Part shown: positions 1 to 8,974 of the stretch, in pieces
How positions within the stretch are numbered: position 1 is the first letter of the stretch
Layout: each line of letters opens with the position of its first letter
Source: Pseudosulfitobacter pseudonitzschiae
GTDB taxonomy: Bacteria; Pseudomonadota; Alphaproteobacteria; Rhodobacterales; Rhodobacteraceae
Length of the DNA: 64,000 bases
Assembly: GCF_002222635.1 (NCBI RefSeq)
Contig: NZ_CP022415.1
Location: 558,001 to 622,000 of the forward strand
Direction of reading: 5' to 3'
The notes under the pieces: model-generated
Database searches by the model: none
Told to the model about the DNA's origin: nothing
The model's input: the letters and a program-made list of their open reading frames with translations, nothing else
Made by a program: the position numbers and the translations under genes

Positions 1-2472
1 GATCGTCGAAATGAACTCTTTGGTCAGACGCTCGACGCGCTTGCGTTCGGTGATGTCGCGGGCAATGCCGACAAAGAACTTTTTCTTACTGCGGCGGATC
101 TCGGCAAAGGCGAATTCAAGCGGGAAATCGACACCCGATTTTCGCAAACCCTGAAGCTCGCGGGGTTCGCGTTTTTCGGCCTCGCTCAGTTTGTTGTATT
201 CATTGGTAAAATCCATCAATTCTTCGGTATTTCCGCTCGACAAAAGCATACTGAAATGCTGCCCCAGCACCTCTGCCTCGGTGTATCCGAACATATTCTC
301 CGCTGCGGTGTTGAACGACTGTATTTCACCTTCAAGGCTTATGGTGATGATACCGTCGACGATATTGTTCAGAACGGTTTCGGCATGTTGGGCCAGTTCC
401 CTGACTTCGATTTCCTTCAGGCGGTCTTCGGTCACGTCAAAGTTGACCCCGGTGATCCGCGACGGGCGGTTTTGATCGTCAAAAACCACCTTGGACACGC
501 TTTTGACAATCCGCTCGCCAAGGGTGCTGTGGTTGACGCGGTATTCGTCCTCCAGCACGTTGTTCGAAGGGTTAAGAGCAATTTCAAGCAGCCGGTCATT
601 GCGCGGCACATCATCGGGATGCACGGTGCTTTTCCACGTCCCCGAGTTTAGTTTGGTGTCGGACGGAATGCCAAAAATCTCGTATACAGTGTCATCCCAG
701 ACTGTTTCGTCTGTCTCGATATTCCATTCCCAAACACCGATGTGCCCCGCATCCAGCGCAAGAGCAAGCCGCTCAAGGGTACGTTCAAGCTCGGCGGAAC
801 TGAGTTTGCGATCTGTAATATCGGTCTCGACCGCCATGAAGCCGGTGAATTCACCGTCGTCGCCATACAAGGGATTGCACGATATTTCGGTCCAGTATTC
901 CGCGCCAGACCGGTTGTAATGCATGATTTCGGCGTGAAACTTTTCGCGGTTATCAATCGCCCGTTCCATATGGGCGATCGTCGCCGGATTGGATTTTGGC
1001 CCGTTCAGTACACTGCCGGGGGTTTTGCCCTTTACCTCGTCCAAAGTATACCCTGACATCCGCGTAAAGCCGTCATTCACCCATTCGATGCGCATTTCAC
1101 CATCGGTGATGAGAACCCCGTTGGTTGTCTGGCTTGCCACCTGCGACAGTCGTTTCAGCTCACCCGTGCGTTCGCGCACACGCTTCTCCAGCGTGTCTTT
1201 CAGGTCGGACAATACAGCAAAGTCTTGGGCGATTTGCGCACTCATCTCGCGCAGCGAGGTCGAGAGCATCTCGTATTCCTGAATATTGCTTTTGGGGAAC
1301 GTCGGCAGGGTCTGGTCACCGGCGGAAATCGCCTGACTGACCTTGCTGCTCAACTGTGCCAGATTGCGGATGGTGCGTGTGGTTACCATGCTGAGCAACT
1401 GAACCAGAAGGGTCGAGATCAGCATGATCAAAGCAAGCGCCTGCATGTCGACCCTGCTTCTTTGCGTCAGCTTGGCGACCATCGGCGCAAGCGGCGTTTC
1501 TGCCGCCAGCACATAGGGCGCGTCGTCGATCACCAGCGGCAGGAACTTGACATACCGGCTGTCCGCCGTGCGCTGCATTTCGGCCATTTCGCCTTCGGGT
1601 TGCCACAGTTGCAACTCCGCTCGGGGATCCAAAGGCACTTTCCCAAGTATAAAAAGGTCTCCGTGACCGGCGACCAGATCGCCCTGCGGGTCCAGAATAC
1701 CGACCGAGACATGGGTCTGCATCTCTATCAGTGCCTCGACCTTTTCCGCAGCCCGATCCAGCGCGCCTTGCAGGTTTTCAACGCCGTCTGCGGCCTGTGT
1801 TGTCTCTTTCATATCTTCGCGGGTCAGCATCAGGATCAGTTGCAGATGATCCGAAAGCTTAAGCTTTTCAGTCGCATAAAGATCGCGACTGCCCAGAACG
1901 ATCAATACCGCCCCGATGACGGTGACCAGAAACATCAATACCGCGAACACCACACCTGTATATGACACGCTCAGGTGACGAAACCGGCTGCTCAGCGGGC
2001 CAAGTGTGATGCCCACCACAATGAACGTCGCGATGGATGCGTTCATAACGCCGTTGGCGGCTTGCTTCAGCGCGATCATCACCGCAGCGTCCAGCGGTTG
2101 GTCCACAGCGTTCCAATACAGCAAGGTGGTCAGCGGGACACCAAGGACCAACCAGAATGCCGCATCCGAAACTGCCAGATTGTTAAAGCGTCGCATGATC
2201 AGGCCGACGCACAAAATCTCGCAGATCATCAAGATCATTGCATAGGGGTGGCCCCAGTTGAACCATGTATAGGCGCCGCCCACAGCCACAACGATCATAC
2301 CGGGAAGCAGACCCAGAAACTGCAATGCCAGCAATGCCGCAACTGATCCGAAGATAAAGGAAACCGAAAACGAAATCTGCAGGCCGAAATAGTTGCCGAT
2401 GACCGCAGCGACAGACAACAGTGCAGTCGCAAACACTGTTCGGACAGGGGCAGTCGATTTGCTCAATCTCAT
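1..2472 (-). CDS. Multi-PAS membrane sensor histidine kinase, N-terminal part
   Basis: Reading the minus strand from the ATG at 2472 gives 824 codons without a stop, running off the left edge. The N-terminal ~200 residues hold several hydrophobic helices, followed by an extracytoplasmic-looking segment, another membrane helix near residue 330 and a HAMP-like linker. Three PAS domains follow, with PAS landmarks such as WVNDGFTRMSGY, VWDDTVYEIFG and FNTAAENMFGY. The last visible residues, RLTKEFISTI, are the usual lead-in to a HisKA box (SHELRTPL), so the kinase core should lie just outside the window. Role: signal perception and phosphotransfer at the inner membrane; the ligand is unknown. Seen: PAS repeats and membrane helices. 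Inferred: kinase output rather than a cyclase. Confidence 0.85.
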   Translation of the reverse strand, partial: MRLSKSTAPVRTVFATALLSVAAVIGNYFGLQISFSVSFIFGSVAALLALQFLGLLPGMIVVAVGGAYTWFNWGHPYAMILMICEILCVGLIMRRFNNLAVSDAAFWLVLGVPLTTLLYWNAVDQPLDAAVMIALKQAANGVMNASIATFIVVGITLGPLSSRFRHLSVSYTGVVFAVLMFLVTVIGAVLIVLGSRDLYATEKLKLSDHLQLILMLTREDMKETTQAADGVENLQGALDRAAEKVEALIEMQTHVSVGILDPQGDLVAGHGDLFILGKVPLDPRAELQLWQPEGEMAEMQRTADSRYVKFLPLVIDDAPYVLAAETPLAPMVAKLTQRSRVDMQALALIMLISTLLVQLLSMVTTRTIRNLAQLSSKVSQAISAGDQTLPTFPKSNIQEYEMLSTSLREMSAQIAQDFAVLSDLKDTLEKRVRERTGELKRLSQVASQTTNGVLITDGEMRIEWVNDGFTRMSGYTLDEVKGKTPGSVLNGPKSNPATIAHMERAIDNREKFHAEIMHYNRSGAEYWTEISCNPLYGDDGEFTGFMAVETDITDRKLSSAELERTLERLALALDAGHIGVWEWNIETDETVWDDTVYEIFGIPSDTKLNSGTWKSTVHPDDVPRNDRLLEIALNPSNNVLEDEYRVNHSTLGERIVKSVSKVVFDDQNRPSRITGVNFDVTEDRLKEIEVRELAQHAETVLNNIVDGIITISLEGEIQSFNTAAENMFGYTEAEVLGQHFSMLLSSGNTEELMDFTNEYNKLSEAEKREPRELQGLRKSGVDFPLEFAFAEIRRSKKKFFVGIARDITERKRVERLTKEFISTI

Positions 2473-2758
2473 TTTGCGCGCGGCCTCAAAGCTACAAGTC
2501 GTTATGATATTGTTTTTATTGCCGTCAAATTCGAAGAGGTCTTTCTGTGCTGCTTTCCCCTGTCGATCAGGTCGGTCCAGAGGCGTGGTACTGTATTCTT
2601 TGCAATCGGACGATGTGGCGCCTGTATCCCGGAGTGTGACGCCGTACTCGGTCTACATGTATTGTGAATAGGCGGTACAACCCTGCTTTGCAACAAATCG
2701 CGGACAGCGGCCAACAGGCCACACGATCCCTTGCGCGCAGGCCACACCCCGCCCGGCA
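2473..2758. other. Intergenic, no gene recognised
   Basis: This is the spacer between the transglutaminase stop and the sensor kinase start, both on the minus strand. It is locally less GC-rich and contains no convincing open frame, RNA gene or terminator. It presumably carries the promoter of the sensor kinase, but no clear -35/-10 pair was found. Confidence 0.5.
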
Positions 2759-3535
2759 TTATGTGCGCATCACCAGCACAGATTGGTACAGCATTTCGGC
2801 AGGAGCCTGCGAATCCAGAAATGCGATGTCATAGGCATCGCGGCCCACAGCGATGATTGCCGTGCTGTCCGCGCTGCACATGCCCGTGGCGTCGACCAGA
2901 TGCCATTGCCCGTCCAGCCAGACTTCGGCCATCGCGTGAAAGTCCGGTGGCGTGACATCGGGGCTATAGGCGGCCACCATCCGCGCGGGGATCTGGGCGG
3001 CTCTGACCATCGTACACATCAGATGCGCATAGTCGCGGCACACACCCTGACGGCCCGCAAAGGTTTCCAGCACGTTGGTGTCCGCGTCCGAGCTTCCGGG
3101 AACATATGTCAGGTTGTCCTCGATCCAGTCGCGCATCGCCGCCACCTTTTGTCCGCCGGACAACTGGCCAAAGCGACGCTCGACAAAGGTCACGAACTTG
3201 TCCGACTGACAATAGCGCGATGGGCGCAGATAGGGGGCAACGGCACCGGGTATCAGGTGCACAGGCACCGCGTCCAGTTCCGCCAGCGTCAGGTTGGGGC
3301 GGGTAATGTCCACCTGCGCGTGATAATTCATGGTCAGCTCGTTCCACGGCACTTGCGCCCAGATCCGCTCGCCCACATCGGAATCGCCCGCAATCCGGTT
3401 GACCGGAATCTCGCCCAGATACAGATTTTCGTGCAGCACCACCTGACCGTCACATTTCGCCGCCTCGATGGCCAGAAAAATGGTGTTGGGCCGCATAAAG
3501 CGGTACTGCATTGCAACGTCGATCTGAATGCGCAT
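2759..3535 (-). CDS. Transglutaminase-like cysteine protease-fold protein
   Basis: The protein has 258 residues from the ATG at 3535, chosen because AAGGA lies about eight bases upstream; the frame opens further upstream but without a ribosome site. The C-terminal half carries the transglutaminase-core triad: Cys166 in GVCRDYAHL, His200 in FHAMAEVW and Asp215 in HLVDATG. The N-terminal ~100 residues match the beta-rich N-terminal part of bacterial transglutaminase-like proteins. No signal peptide or membrane helix is visible, so it is probably cytoplasmic. In bacteria this family covers peptidases and amidases more often than true cross-linking enzymes. The substrate cannot be read from the neighbours: an unrelated sensor kinase downstream and a 346-base gap upstream. 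Confidence 0.85.
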   Translation of the reverse strand: MRIQIDVAMQYRFMRPNTIFLAIEAAKCDGQVVLHENLYLGEIPVNRIAGDSDVGERIWAQVPWNELTMNYHAQVDITRPNLTLAELDAVPVHLIPGAVAPYLRPSRYCQSDKFVTFVERRFGQLSGGQKVAAMRDWIEDNLTYVPGSSDADTNVLETFAGRQGVCRDYAHLMCTMVRAAQIPARMVAAYSPDVTPPDFHAMAEVWLDGQWHLVDATGMCSADSTAIIAVGRDAYDIAFLDSQAPAEMLYQSVLVMRT

Positions 3536-3881
3536 CCGGTGTCCTTCTGGTTTGAAACTGGCAATGTGATGCGACGGTGCGGGCCTTGCGCAACGTAGCA
3601 ATGTCAATGAAACACCCAAGTGTCCCCGCAATCCGCCCTAACTGTTCCCCGCTCAGGCTTCAACGCGCGAAAGGTTTTGGCAAGCTGTCTTAAGCAGAAC
3701 TTATTCCGTCCAGCGGGATTATCGAACATTACCAGCCTCACGCCCCCTGACGGACGCCGTGCAGCGGCGTGGGCGGTTGTATCGCCCGCATTTTTCCAGT
3801 CATATTGGCGCATGTGATCCGGTACGGTGAAACGCCAAAGTCGGTCCGAACCTGCGAAATGTGCAAACCTGTGGGGGCTGA
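3536..3881. other. Intergenic between divergent genes
   Basis: A 346-base spacer separates the minus-strand transglutaminase gene from the plus-strand epimerase. It holds no supported gene. A run of G residues just before 3882 can serve as ribosome site for the epimerase. No strong inverted repeat was seen beyond a short GC hairpin near 3756. Confidence 0.5.
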
Positions 3882-4706
3882 ATGAGCCGAATACTCGTGA
3901 CTGGCGCAACCGGCTTTGTCGGGCTGCCCGTGGCGCAACAGCTTGTCGCCGCAGGGCATGACGTAACCTGCGTGATCCGCACAGGGACGCAGGACAAGCT
4001 CGACGGGCTCGGGGTGCATTGTGTCACCTGCGATGATCTATTCGCGCAGACGGCGGATTGGTGGGCCGACACGCTGGCGGGCATCGACACGGTTGTGCAT
4101 CTGGCATGGTACGCCGAGCCGGGCAAATACCTGACATCGGCGCGAAACCTTGATTGTCTGGCGGGTACACTGGCGATGGCCAAAGGGGCCGCCACCGCAG
4201 GGCTGCGCCGGTTTGTCGGGGTGGGTACCTGTTTCGAATACGACCTGTCCGCCGGAACGCTTTCGGTCGATACCCCGCTGGCCCCCGCAAGCCCCTATGC
4301 CGCAGCCAAGGTCGCGGCCTTTACCGTGCTGACATCGTGGTTTGCCACGATAGGGGTGGAATTTGTCTGGGCGCGGTTGTTCTATCTTTACGGCGCGCGC
4401 GAAGATGCGCGGCGACTGGTGGCGCAACTGCACAGCAAACTGGCCAAGGGCGTGCCCGTCGATCTGACCCTTGGCACTGTCTCGCGCGATTATCTGGATG
4501 TGGAACAGGCGGCGCAAATGCTGGTGCGCGACATCACCGGCACCCGCACCGGCCCCACCAACATTTGCAGCGGCAAAGGCATCACCATCCGCGCGCTGGC
4601 CGAAAGCATCGCTGATGAATACGGCCGCCGCGATCTGCTGAATTTCGGGGCCTATCCCGAAAATCTGGCCGAATTTCCGGTGATCGTGGGTGTCAGAACC
4701 GAATGA
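3882..4706 (+). CDS. NAD-dependent epimerase/dehydratase (extended SDR)
   Basis: A 274-residue protein of the extended short-chain dehydrogenase family. The N-terminus has the nucleotide-binding motif GATGFVG (residues 7-13), and the active-site YAAAK motif follows SP near residue 138. Members act on NDP-sugars or similar carbonyl substrates with NAD(P). GGGGG sits just before the ATG. It lies 100 bases upstream of the phosphoethanolamine transferase on the same strand, so it could be the first gene of the envelope block and act on a surface sugar, but the gap and lack of coupling leave this open. The C-terminus is shorter than in many UDP-glucose 4-epimerases (about 330 residues), so the specificity is not assigned. 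Confidence 0.85.
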   Translation: MSRILVTGATGFVGLPVAQQLVAAGHDVTCVIRTGTQDKLDGLGVHCVTCDDLFAQTADWWADTLAGIDTVVHLAWYAEPGKYLTSARNLDCLAGTLAMAKGAATAGLRRFVGVGTCFEYDLSAGTLSVDTPLAPASPYAAAKVAAFTVLTSWFATIGVEFVWARLFYLYGAREDARRLVAQLHSKLAKGVPVDLTLGTVSRDYLDVEQAAQMLVRDITGTRTGPTNICSGKGITIRALAESIADEYGRRDLLNFGAYPENLAEFPVIVGVRTE

Positions 4707-4808
4707 CCCCGCCGCCGCGGCACATGGCATGACAAAATCGGGTCCGTAAGCTTGCCGTAAGGTTCAGGTGATCAACCGCGCGCACTGCAACTGCGTGGAA
4801 GACACCCG

Positions 4809-6479
4809 ATGACCCTGTTTCAAACCCTCAGACTTCAATCCGACGTCCTGCGCGACGCAGGCGCCATCACACCCGTGATGCTGACCGCCCTGACGACCGC
4901 ATTCGTTTTTTGCATCGACAACGGCACATTCTGGTCCATCGCGTCCGACGTGTTCTCGGGGCACGCGCTGTCCTTTGCGGGCTATATGCTGGCCGTGTTC
5001 AGCCTGACGCTGGCGCTGTTCAGCCTGTTCGCCTTTCCGTGGTCGGTAAAGCCGTTCCTGATCTTCATCGTCATCCTCAGCGCCGTCACATCCTATTATG
5101 TGGATCAGCTGGGCGTGATCATCGACCGTGACATGATCCAGAACGTCATGGTGACCACGCTCGCGGAATCGCGGCATCTGATCACGCCGGACTTTGTCAT
5201 TCATGTGCTGGTGCGTGGTATTCTGCCTGCGCTGGTGATTGCGTGGGTGCGCATCCGGCGCCACGGCAGAATTCGCACCGCGCTGGTGCCTGTTCTGACC
5301 TGCGTGACCAGCTTGGCGCTGGCGGCGGGGCTGCTGATGGCCGACCTGAAATCCTATTCCTCGATCCTGCGCGAGCGTAAGGATTTCATGAGCAGCTACC
5401 AGCCCGGCGCGCCCGTTGTGGGGGCGATCCGCTATGCCAAAATGATGTCCAGAACGGCAAATGTTGTCGTGACCCGCATCGGCACGGACGCCACGCGGGG
5501 CGCATCCTATGCCGCCAAGGGTAAACCGTTGCTGACCATCGTGGTGGCAGGCGAAACCGCCCGCGCCCAGAATTTCAGCCTGAACGGCTACGGCGTCGAT
5601 ACCAATCCCGAACTGGCAAAACGTCCCGTCGTCAACTTCGGCAACGTCAGCTCTTGCGGGACGGCCACCGCCGTGTCGCTGCCGTGTATGTTCTCGAAAT
5701 ACACCCGCGCCGATTATTCCTATGAAAAGGGCATCGCGACCGAAAACGTGCTGGATGTCATCCGCCACGCCGGCCTGAACGTGGTATGGTGGGACAACAA
5801 CACCGGCGACAAGGGCATCGGCAAACGCATCGCAACGCGGTCGTTCACCGACGCGCAAGACCCGCAGTATTGCGATGCAGGCGAATGTATGGACGGCGTG
5901 TTCATGGACGCGCTCGAAACCTTTGCCGACACCATCACCCAAGACACCGTGCTGGTGCTGCACCAGATGGGCAGCCACGGGCCGACCTATTACCTGCGCT
6001 ATCCGCCTGAATTCGAACGGTTCAAGCCCGCCTGCAACACCGCCGAATTCAAAAGCTGCACCCCCCAAGAGATCACCAACGCCTATGACAACACAATCGC
6101 CTACACCGATCATATTCTGGCCCGAACCATCGACCTTCTGGCCGCGCAGGACAGGTTGTCCACCGCGTTGCTCTATGTCTCGGATCACGGTGAATCGCTG
6201 GGCGAAAGCGGGCTCTACCTTCACGGATCACCCTATTTCATGGCGCCTGAATACCAAACGCAAGTTCCGATGATCCTGTGGATGTCCGGCAGTTTCAAGG
6301 ACCGGTTCGGGATTGACCAGACCTGTCTGGCCGGTCAAACGGACAAGGCGCTGTCGCATGACAACCTGTTCCACTCTTTGCTGGGGATGCTTGATATCCG
6401 CACGGTCGAGCGGAATGACGATCTGAATATCTTTGCATCCTGCAAAACAAAACAAAAGGTTGCCGCCAATGAAGGTTGA
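4809..6479 (+). CDS. eptA: Phosphoethanolamine transferase (EptA/PmrC family)
   Basis: A 556-residue inner-membrane enzyme that moves phosphoethanolamine from phosphatidylethanolamine to lipid A or another envelope glycan, leaving diacylglycerol. The first ~180 residues form about five membrane helices (DUF1705 part); the rest is a periplasmic sulfatase-fold domain. Metal and nucleophile landmarks are visible: Glu249-Thr250 in AGETARAQNFS, then HQMGSHGPTYY and SDHGESLGESGLYLHG. Paired cysteines in the catalytic domain fit the disulfides of the family. The gene overlaps dgkA by 11 bases, which fits the known logic that the kinase recycles the diacylglycerol by-product. The acceptor (lipid A, core sugar or another glycan) cannot be decided from sequence. 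Confidence 0.9.
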   Translation: MTLFQTLRLQSDVLRDAGAITPVMLTALTTAFVFCIDNGTFWSIASDVFSGHALSFAGYMLAVFSLTLALFSLFAFPWSVKPFLIFIVILSAVTSYYVDQLGVIIDRDMIQNVMVTTLAESRHLITPDFVIHVLVRGILPALVIAWVRIRRHGRIRTALVPVLTCVTSLALAAGLLMADLKSYSSILRERKDFMSSYQPGAPVVGAIRYAKMMSRTANVVVTRIGTDATRGASYAAKGKPLLTIVVAGETARAQNFSLNGYGVDTNPELAKRPVVNFGNVSSCGTATAVSLPCMFSKYTRADYSYEKGIATENVLDVIRHAGLNVVWWDNNTGDKGIGKRIATRSFTDAQDPQYCDAGECMDGVFMDALETFADTITQDTVLVLHQMGSHGPTYYLRYPPEFERFKPACNTAEFKSCTPQEITNAYDNTIAYTDHILARTIDLLAAQDRLSTALLYVSDHGESLGESGLYLHGSPYFMAPEYQTQVPMILWMSGSFKDRFGIDQTCLAGQTDKALSHDNLFHSLLGMLDIRTVERNDDLNIFASCKTKQKVAANEG

Positions 6480-6870
6480 TACAACAGCCCCCCGCCAAAA
6501 GCCCGCGCGCGTCACCGGCGTGGCCCATCTGTTCGCCGCAACGGGATATTCCGTCGCAGGCGTACGAAGACTGTGGCAGGAAACCGCGTTTCGGCATATT
6601 GTGGCGGCTCTGCCCGTCTGCGGTGTGCTTTTGTATGCTGTGGGCGCACGTTTTTCTGACTACTGTGTCCTGCTGATCCTGTTTTTCTGCCTCGTCGCGG
6701 TCGAGGCATTGAACACGGCAATCGAATGTATTGTCGACCATCTGGCCCCTCAATGGGAGGCGTTCGCACGCGATGCAAAAGACCTCGGGTCTCTTGCGAC
6801 GATGTGTTTGCTGTTTGCCAATGGTGTTTTTCTGGGTGCAGTGATCTTGCGTTCCTATGGTCTGACCTGA
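6469..6870 (+). CDS. dgkA: Diacylglycerol kinase
   Basis: A small membrane kinase of 133 residues from the ATG at 6469, preceded by AAGG and overlapping the end of eptA. It phosphorylates diacylglycerol to phosphatidic acid. The family signature is clear: Glu79, Asn82 and Glu86 in VEALNTAIE. Three hydrophobic helices are predicted at about residues 40-60, 62-85 and 108-128, as in the trimeric E. coli enzyme (about 120 residues). Translational coupling to eptA places it in recycling of the diacylglycerol released by phosphoethanolamine transfer, feeding the psd and pssA steps encoded next. Confidence 0.93.
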   Translation: MKVDTTAPRQKPARVTGVAHLFAATGYSVAGVRRLWQETAFRHIVAALPVCGVLLYAVGARFSDYCVLLILFFCLVAVEALNTAIECIVDHLAPQWEAFARDAKDLGSLATMCLLFANGVFLGAVILRSYGLT

Positions 6871-6880
6871 AAGTTTACTG

Positions 6881-7573
6881 ATGAATATGTTAAAGATAGT
6901 TGCGGTTCCCATGCACAAAGAGGGCCGGAAGTTTGTGGCCATCTTTGCCGCGATTGCCGTGCTGCTTGGACTGCTATGGACGCCCCTGTTCTGGATTGGC
7001 GCGGGCGTAACCGTCTGGTGCTATTACTTCTTTCGTGATCCGGTGCGGGTGATCCCGCAACAACACGGTCTGGTGGTGTCACCCGCCGACGGCATCGTAT
7101 CGCTGATACAGGACGTCGTCCCCGAAGAGGGCCTGGGTCTGGGGACCGAGCCGCTGACGCGGGTGTCGGTCTTTATGAACGTCTTTAATTGCCACGTGAA
7201 CCGCGCGCCCATCGCGGGCAAGGTGCTGCACATCATCTATCGCCACGGCAAATTCGTGAACGCCTCGCTGGACAAGGCCAGTATTCACAACGAACGCAAC
7301 AGTCTGACAATCGAAGCCCCCGACGGCACGCGCATCGGCGTGGTGCAGATCGCGGGCCTTGTGGCGCGCCGCATCGTCTGCTTCGTCAAAGAGGGAGACA
7401 GCCTGCACGCCGGTCACCGATTTGGCCTGATCCGCTTTGGGAGCCGTCTGGACGTCTACCTGCCCAAAGGCGTGTCGCCGCTGGTCAGCGTCGGCCAGAC
7501 GGCTGTGGCAGGCGAAACCATCCTTGCCGATCTGGCAGACCCCGCCCGCAAACGCGGCGGTGTCGCGGAATGA
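6881..7573 (+). CDS. psd: Phosphatidylserine decarboxylase
   Basis: A 230-residue protein of the short PSD type. It makes phosphatidylethanolamine from phosphatidylserine in the inner membrane. It has a hydrophobic N-terminal segment (about residues 18-48) and the C-terminal self-cleavage site FGS in [11 protein letters not shown], where the Gly-Ser bond is cut and the serine becomes the pyruvoyl group. HVNRAP and [10 protein letters not shown] are also family landmarks. The start at 6881 gives MNMLK; an alternative ATG is at 6887. Its stop overlaps the pssA start as ATGA, so the two consecutive steps of phosphatidylethanolamine synthesis are translationally coupled, in reverse order to the reaction. 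Confidence 0.94.
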   Translation: MNMLKIVAVPMHKEGRKFVAIFAAIAVLLGLLWTPLFWIGAGVTVWCYYFFRDPVRVIPQQHGLVVSPADGIVSLIQDVVPEEGLGLGTEPLTRVSVFMNVFNCHVNRAPIAGKVLHIIYRHGKFVNASLDKASIHNERNSLTIEAPDGTRIGVVQIAGLVARRIVCFVKEGDSLHAGHRFGLIRFGSRLDVYLPKGVSPLVSVGQTAVAGETILADLADPARKRGGVAE

Positions 7574-8337
7574 CCGAATCCCCCCGTCTGAAACTGCGCC
7601 ACATCGTGCCCAGCGTGGTCACGGTTTTTGCGATCTGCGCCGGTATGACCTCGATCCGCATGAGCCTTGACGGGCGCATCGAGGCGGCGCTGTATTTCAT
7701 CCTGATCGCGGTGTTTCTGGATGCCGCCGATGGCAAACTCGCGCGGTTTCTCGACAGCGCCAGCCCGTTCGGCGCCGAACTGGACACGCTGGCCGATTTC
7801 TTCAACTTCGGGATCGTGCCGGGCATCTTGCTGTATAACACGCTGTATATCGGCACGGTGCATGCCAATCTGGGCTTTCTGGCCTGTCTGGTGCTGGCGG
7901 TCTGTTGTGCGCTGCGGCTGGCGCGGTTCAACCTGTCGGTCAAAAGTGCCGAGGTCACACTGAAAAAAGACAACCATTTTGTCGGCGTGCCCGCGCCCGC
8001 CTTGGCCTGTCTGGCGCTGATGCCGGTTTTTATCCACCTCTACGGCTGGCCCGACAGCGAATTCCCGTTCATGCGTGCGGCCTATATCATCGGTGTCGGC
8101 TTTCTGGCGATCAGCACGATCCCCACGATCTCGATCAAACATGCCAGCATCAAACGGTCGCACCTGTCGTTTGCACTGGTGGGGGTGGTTGCTCTGGTTG
8201 TCTGTCTGATGGTCTATCCGTGGCCCACGCTGATCGTGGCCAACTGCCTTTATCTGGCGTCCTTGCCCTATTCCTATCTGACACAAGAGAAAAAATGCAC
8301 GCCCGCGCAAGACGATCATGCGTATTCTCCTGATTGA
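7570..8337 (+). CDS. pssA: CDP-diacylglycerol-serine O-phosphatidyltransferase
   Basis: A 255-residue multi-pass membrane protein that forms phosphatidylserine from CDP-diacylglycerol and serine. The CDP-alcohol phosphatidyltransferase motif is complete: Asp51, Asp54, Gly55, Ala58, Arg59, Gly68, Asp72 and Asp76 (DAADGKLAR followed by GAELDTLAD). About eight hydrophobic helices follow the pattern of the membrane-bound PssA type. The ATG at 7570 overlaps the psd stop by four bases. The 3' end overlaps the next gene, a response regulator, by 20 bases, an unusually deep overlap that ties lipid synthesis to a regulatory pair. Confidence 0.93.
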   Translation: MTESPRLKLRHIVPSVVTVFAICAGMTSIRMSLDGRIEAALYFILIAVFLDAADGKLARFLDSASPFGAELDTLADFFNFGIVPGILLYNTLYIGTVHANLGFLACLVLAVCCALRLARFNLSVKSAEVTLKKDNHFVGVPAPALACLALMPVFIHLYGWPDSEFPFMRAAYIIGVGFLAISTIPTISIKHASIKRSHLSFALVGVVALVVCLMVYPWPTLIVANCLYLASLPYSYLTQEKKCTPAQDDHAYSPD

Positions 8338-8974
8338 AGACGAACAGGCGCTGGCCCGTCCGCTTACAGAGCATCTGGAGGCCGACCGGAACATCGTCGA
8401 ATGGTTCGCCACGCTGGACGAGGCTGACGCCGCATTGCGCACGCTGGCCTATGATGTGGTGCTGCTGGACCTGCAATTGCCCGACGGCGACGGGCTGACA
8501 TTTCTCAGCGCGCTGCGGGGCAGGGGGCTGCGCACGCCCGTCATCATCCTGACCGCACGCGACAAGGTGTCTGACCGCATCGACGGGCTGAACCGCGGTG
8601 CCGATGATTATGTGATCAAACCCTTCGATCTGGACGAGGTCAAAGCGCGCATTCACACCGTTTGCCGCCGCAGCGCCGACCAGATTGCCCAGACCGTGCA
8701 AATCCGCGATCTGGTGGTCAATATGTCCGATCACACCGTGACGCGCGCAGGGCAGGCGGTGCGCCTGACCGCAAGGGAATGGGGCGTGCTAGAAGTGCTT
8801 TTGCGCCGCAAACCCCAGATCGTCACCAAGGAAAACCTCGAGGCTGCGATCTATGCCTATGGCGAAGAGATCGAAAGCAACGCGATCGAGGCCCACATCA
8901 GCCGGTTGCGCACCAAGCTGGGCAAAGATTTGATCGTGACACATCGCGGATTGGGATACACGCTGGGCACATGA
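8318..8974 (+). CDS. OmpR-family response regulator
   Basis: A 218-residue protein with an N-terminal receiver domain and a C-terminal winged-helix DNA-binding domain. The acidic pocket is in LLIEDE, the phospho-acceptor is Asp51 in LLDLQLPDGDG, and the conserved lysine is in VIKPFD. The C-terminal part carries the OmpR/PhoB landmarks LTAREWGVLEVLL and HISRLRTKLG. It starts 20 bases before the end of pssA and is coupled by ATGA to the histidine kinase. Its position after eptA-dgkA-psd-pssA suggests control of envelope lipid modification, like PmrA/BasR, but this is an inference from context. No operator was identified. Confidence 0.92.
   Translation: MRILLIEDEQALARPLTEHLEADRNIVEWFATLDEADAALRTLAYDVVLLDLQLPDGDGLTFLSALRGRGLRTPVIILTARDKVSDRIDGLNRGADDYVIKPFDLDEVKARIHTVCRRSADQIAQTVQIRDLVVNMSDHTVTRAGQAVRLTAREWGVLEVLLRRKPQIVTKENLEAAIYAYGEEIESNAIEAHISRLRTKLGKDLIVTHRGLGYTLGT

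Noticed and set aside
4764-6224. Long antisense open frame opposite eptA
   Set aside because: It is the GC-rich shadow of a well-supported gene, with no ribosome site and low-complexity His/Gln/Arg-rich translation. The same applies to the long frames opposite dctM, the MATE gene and tctA.
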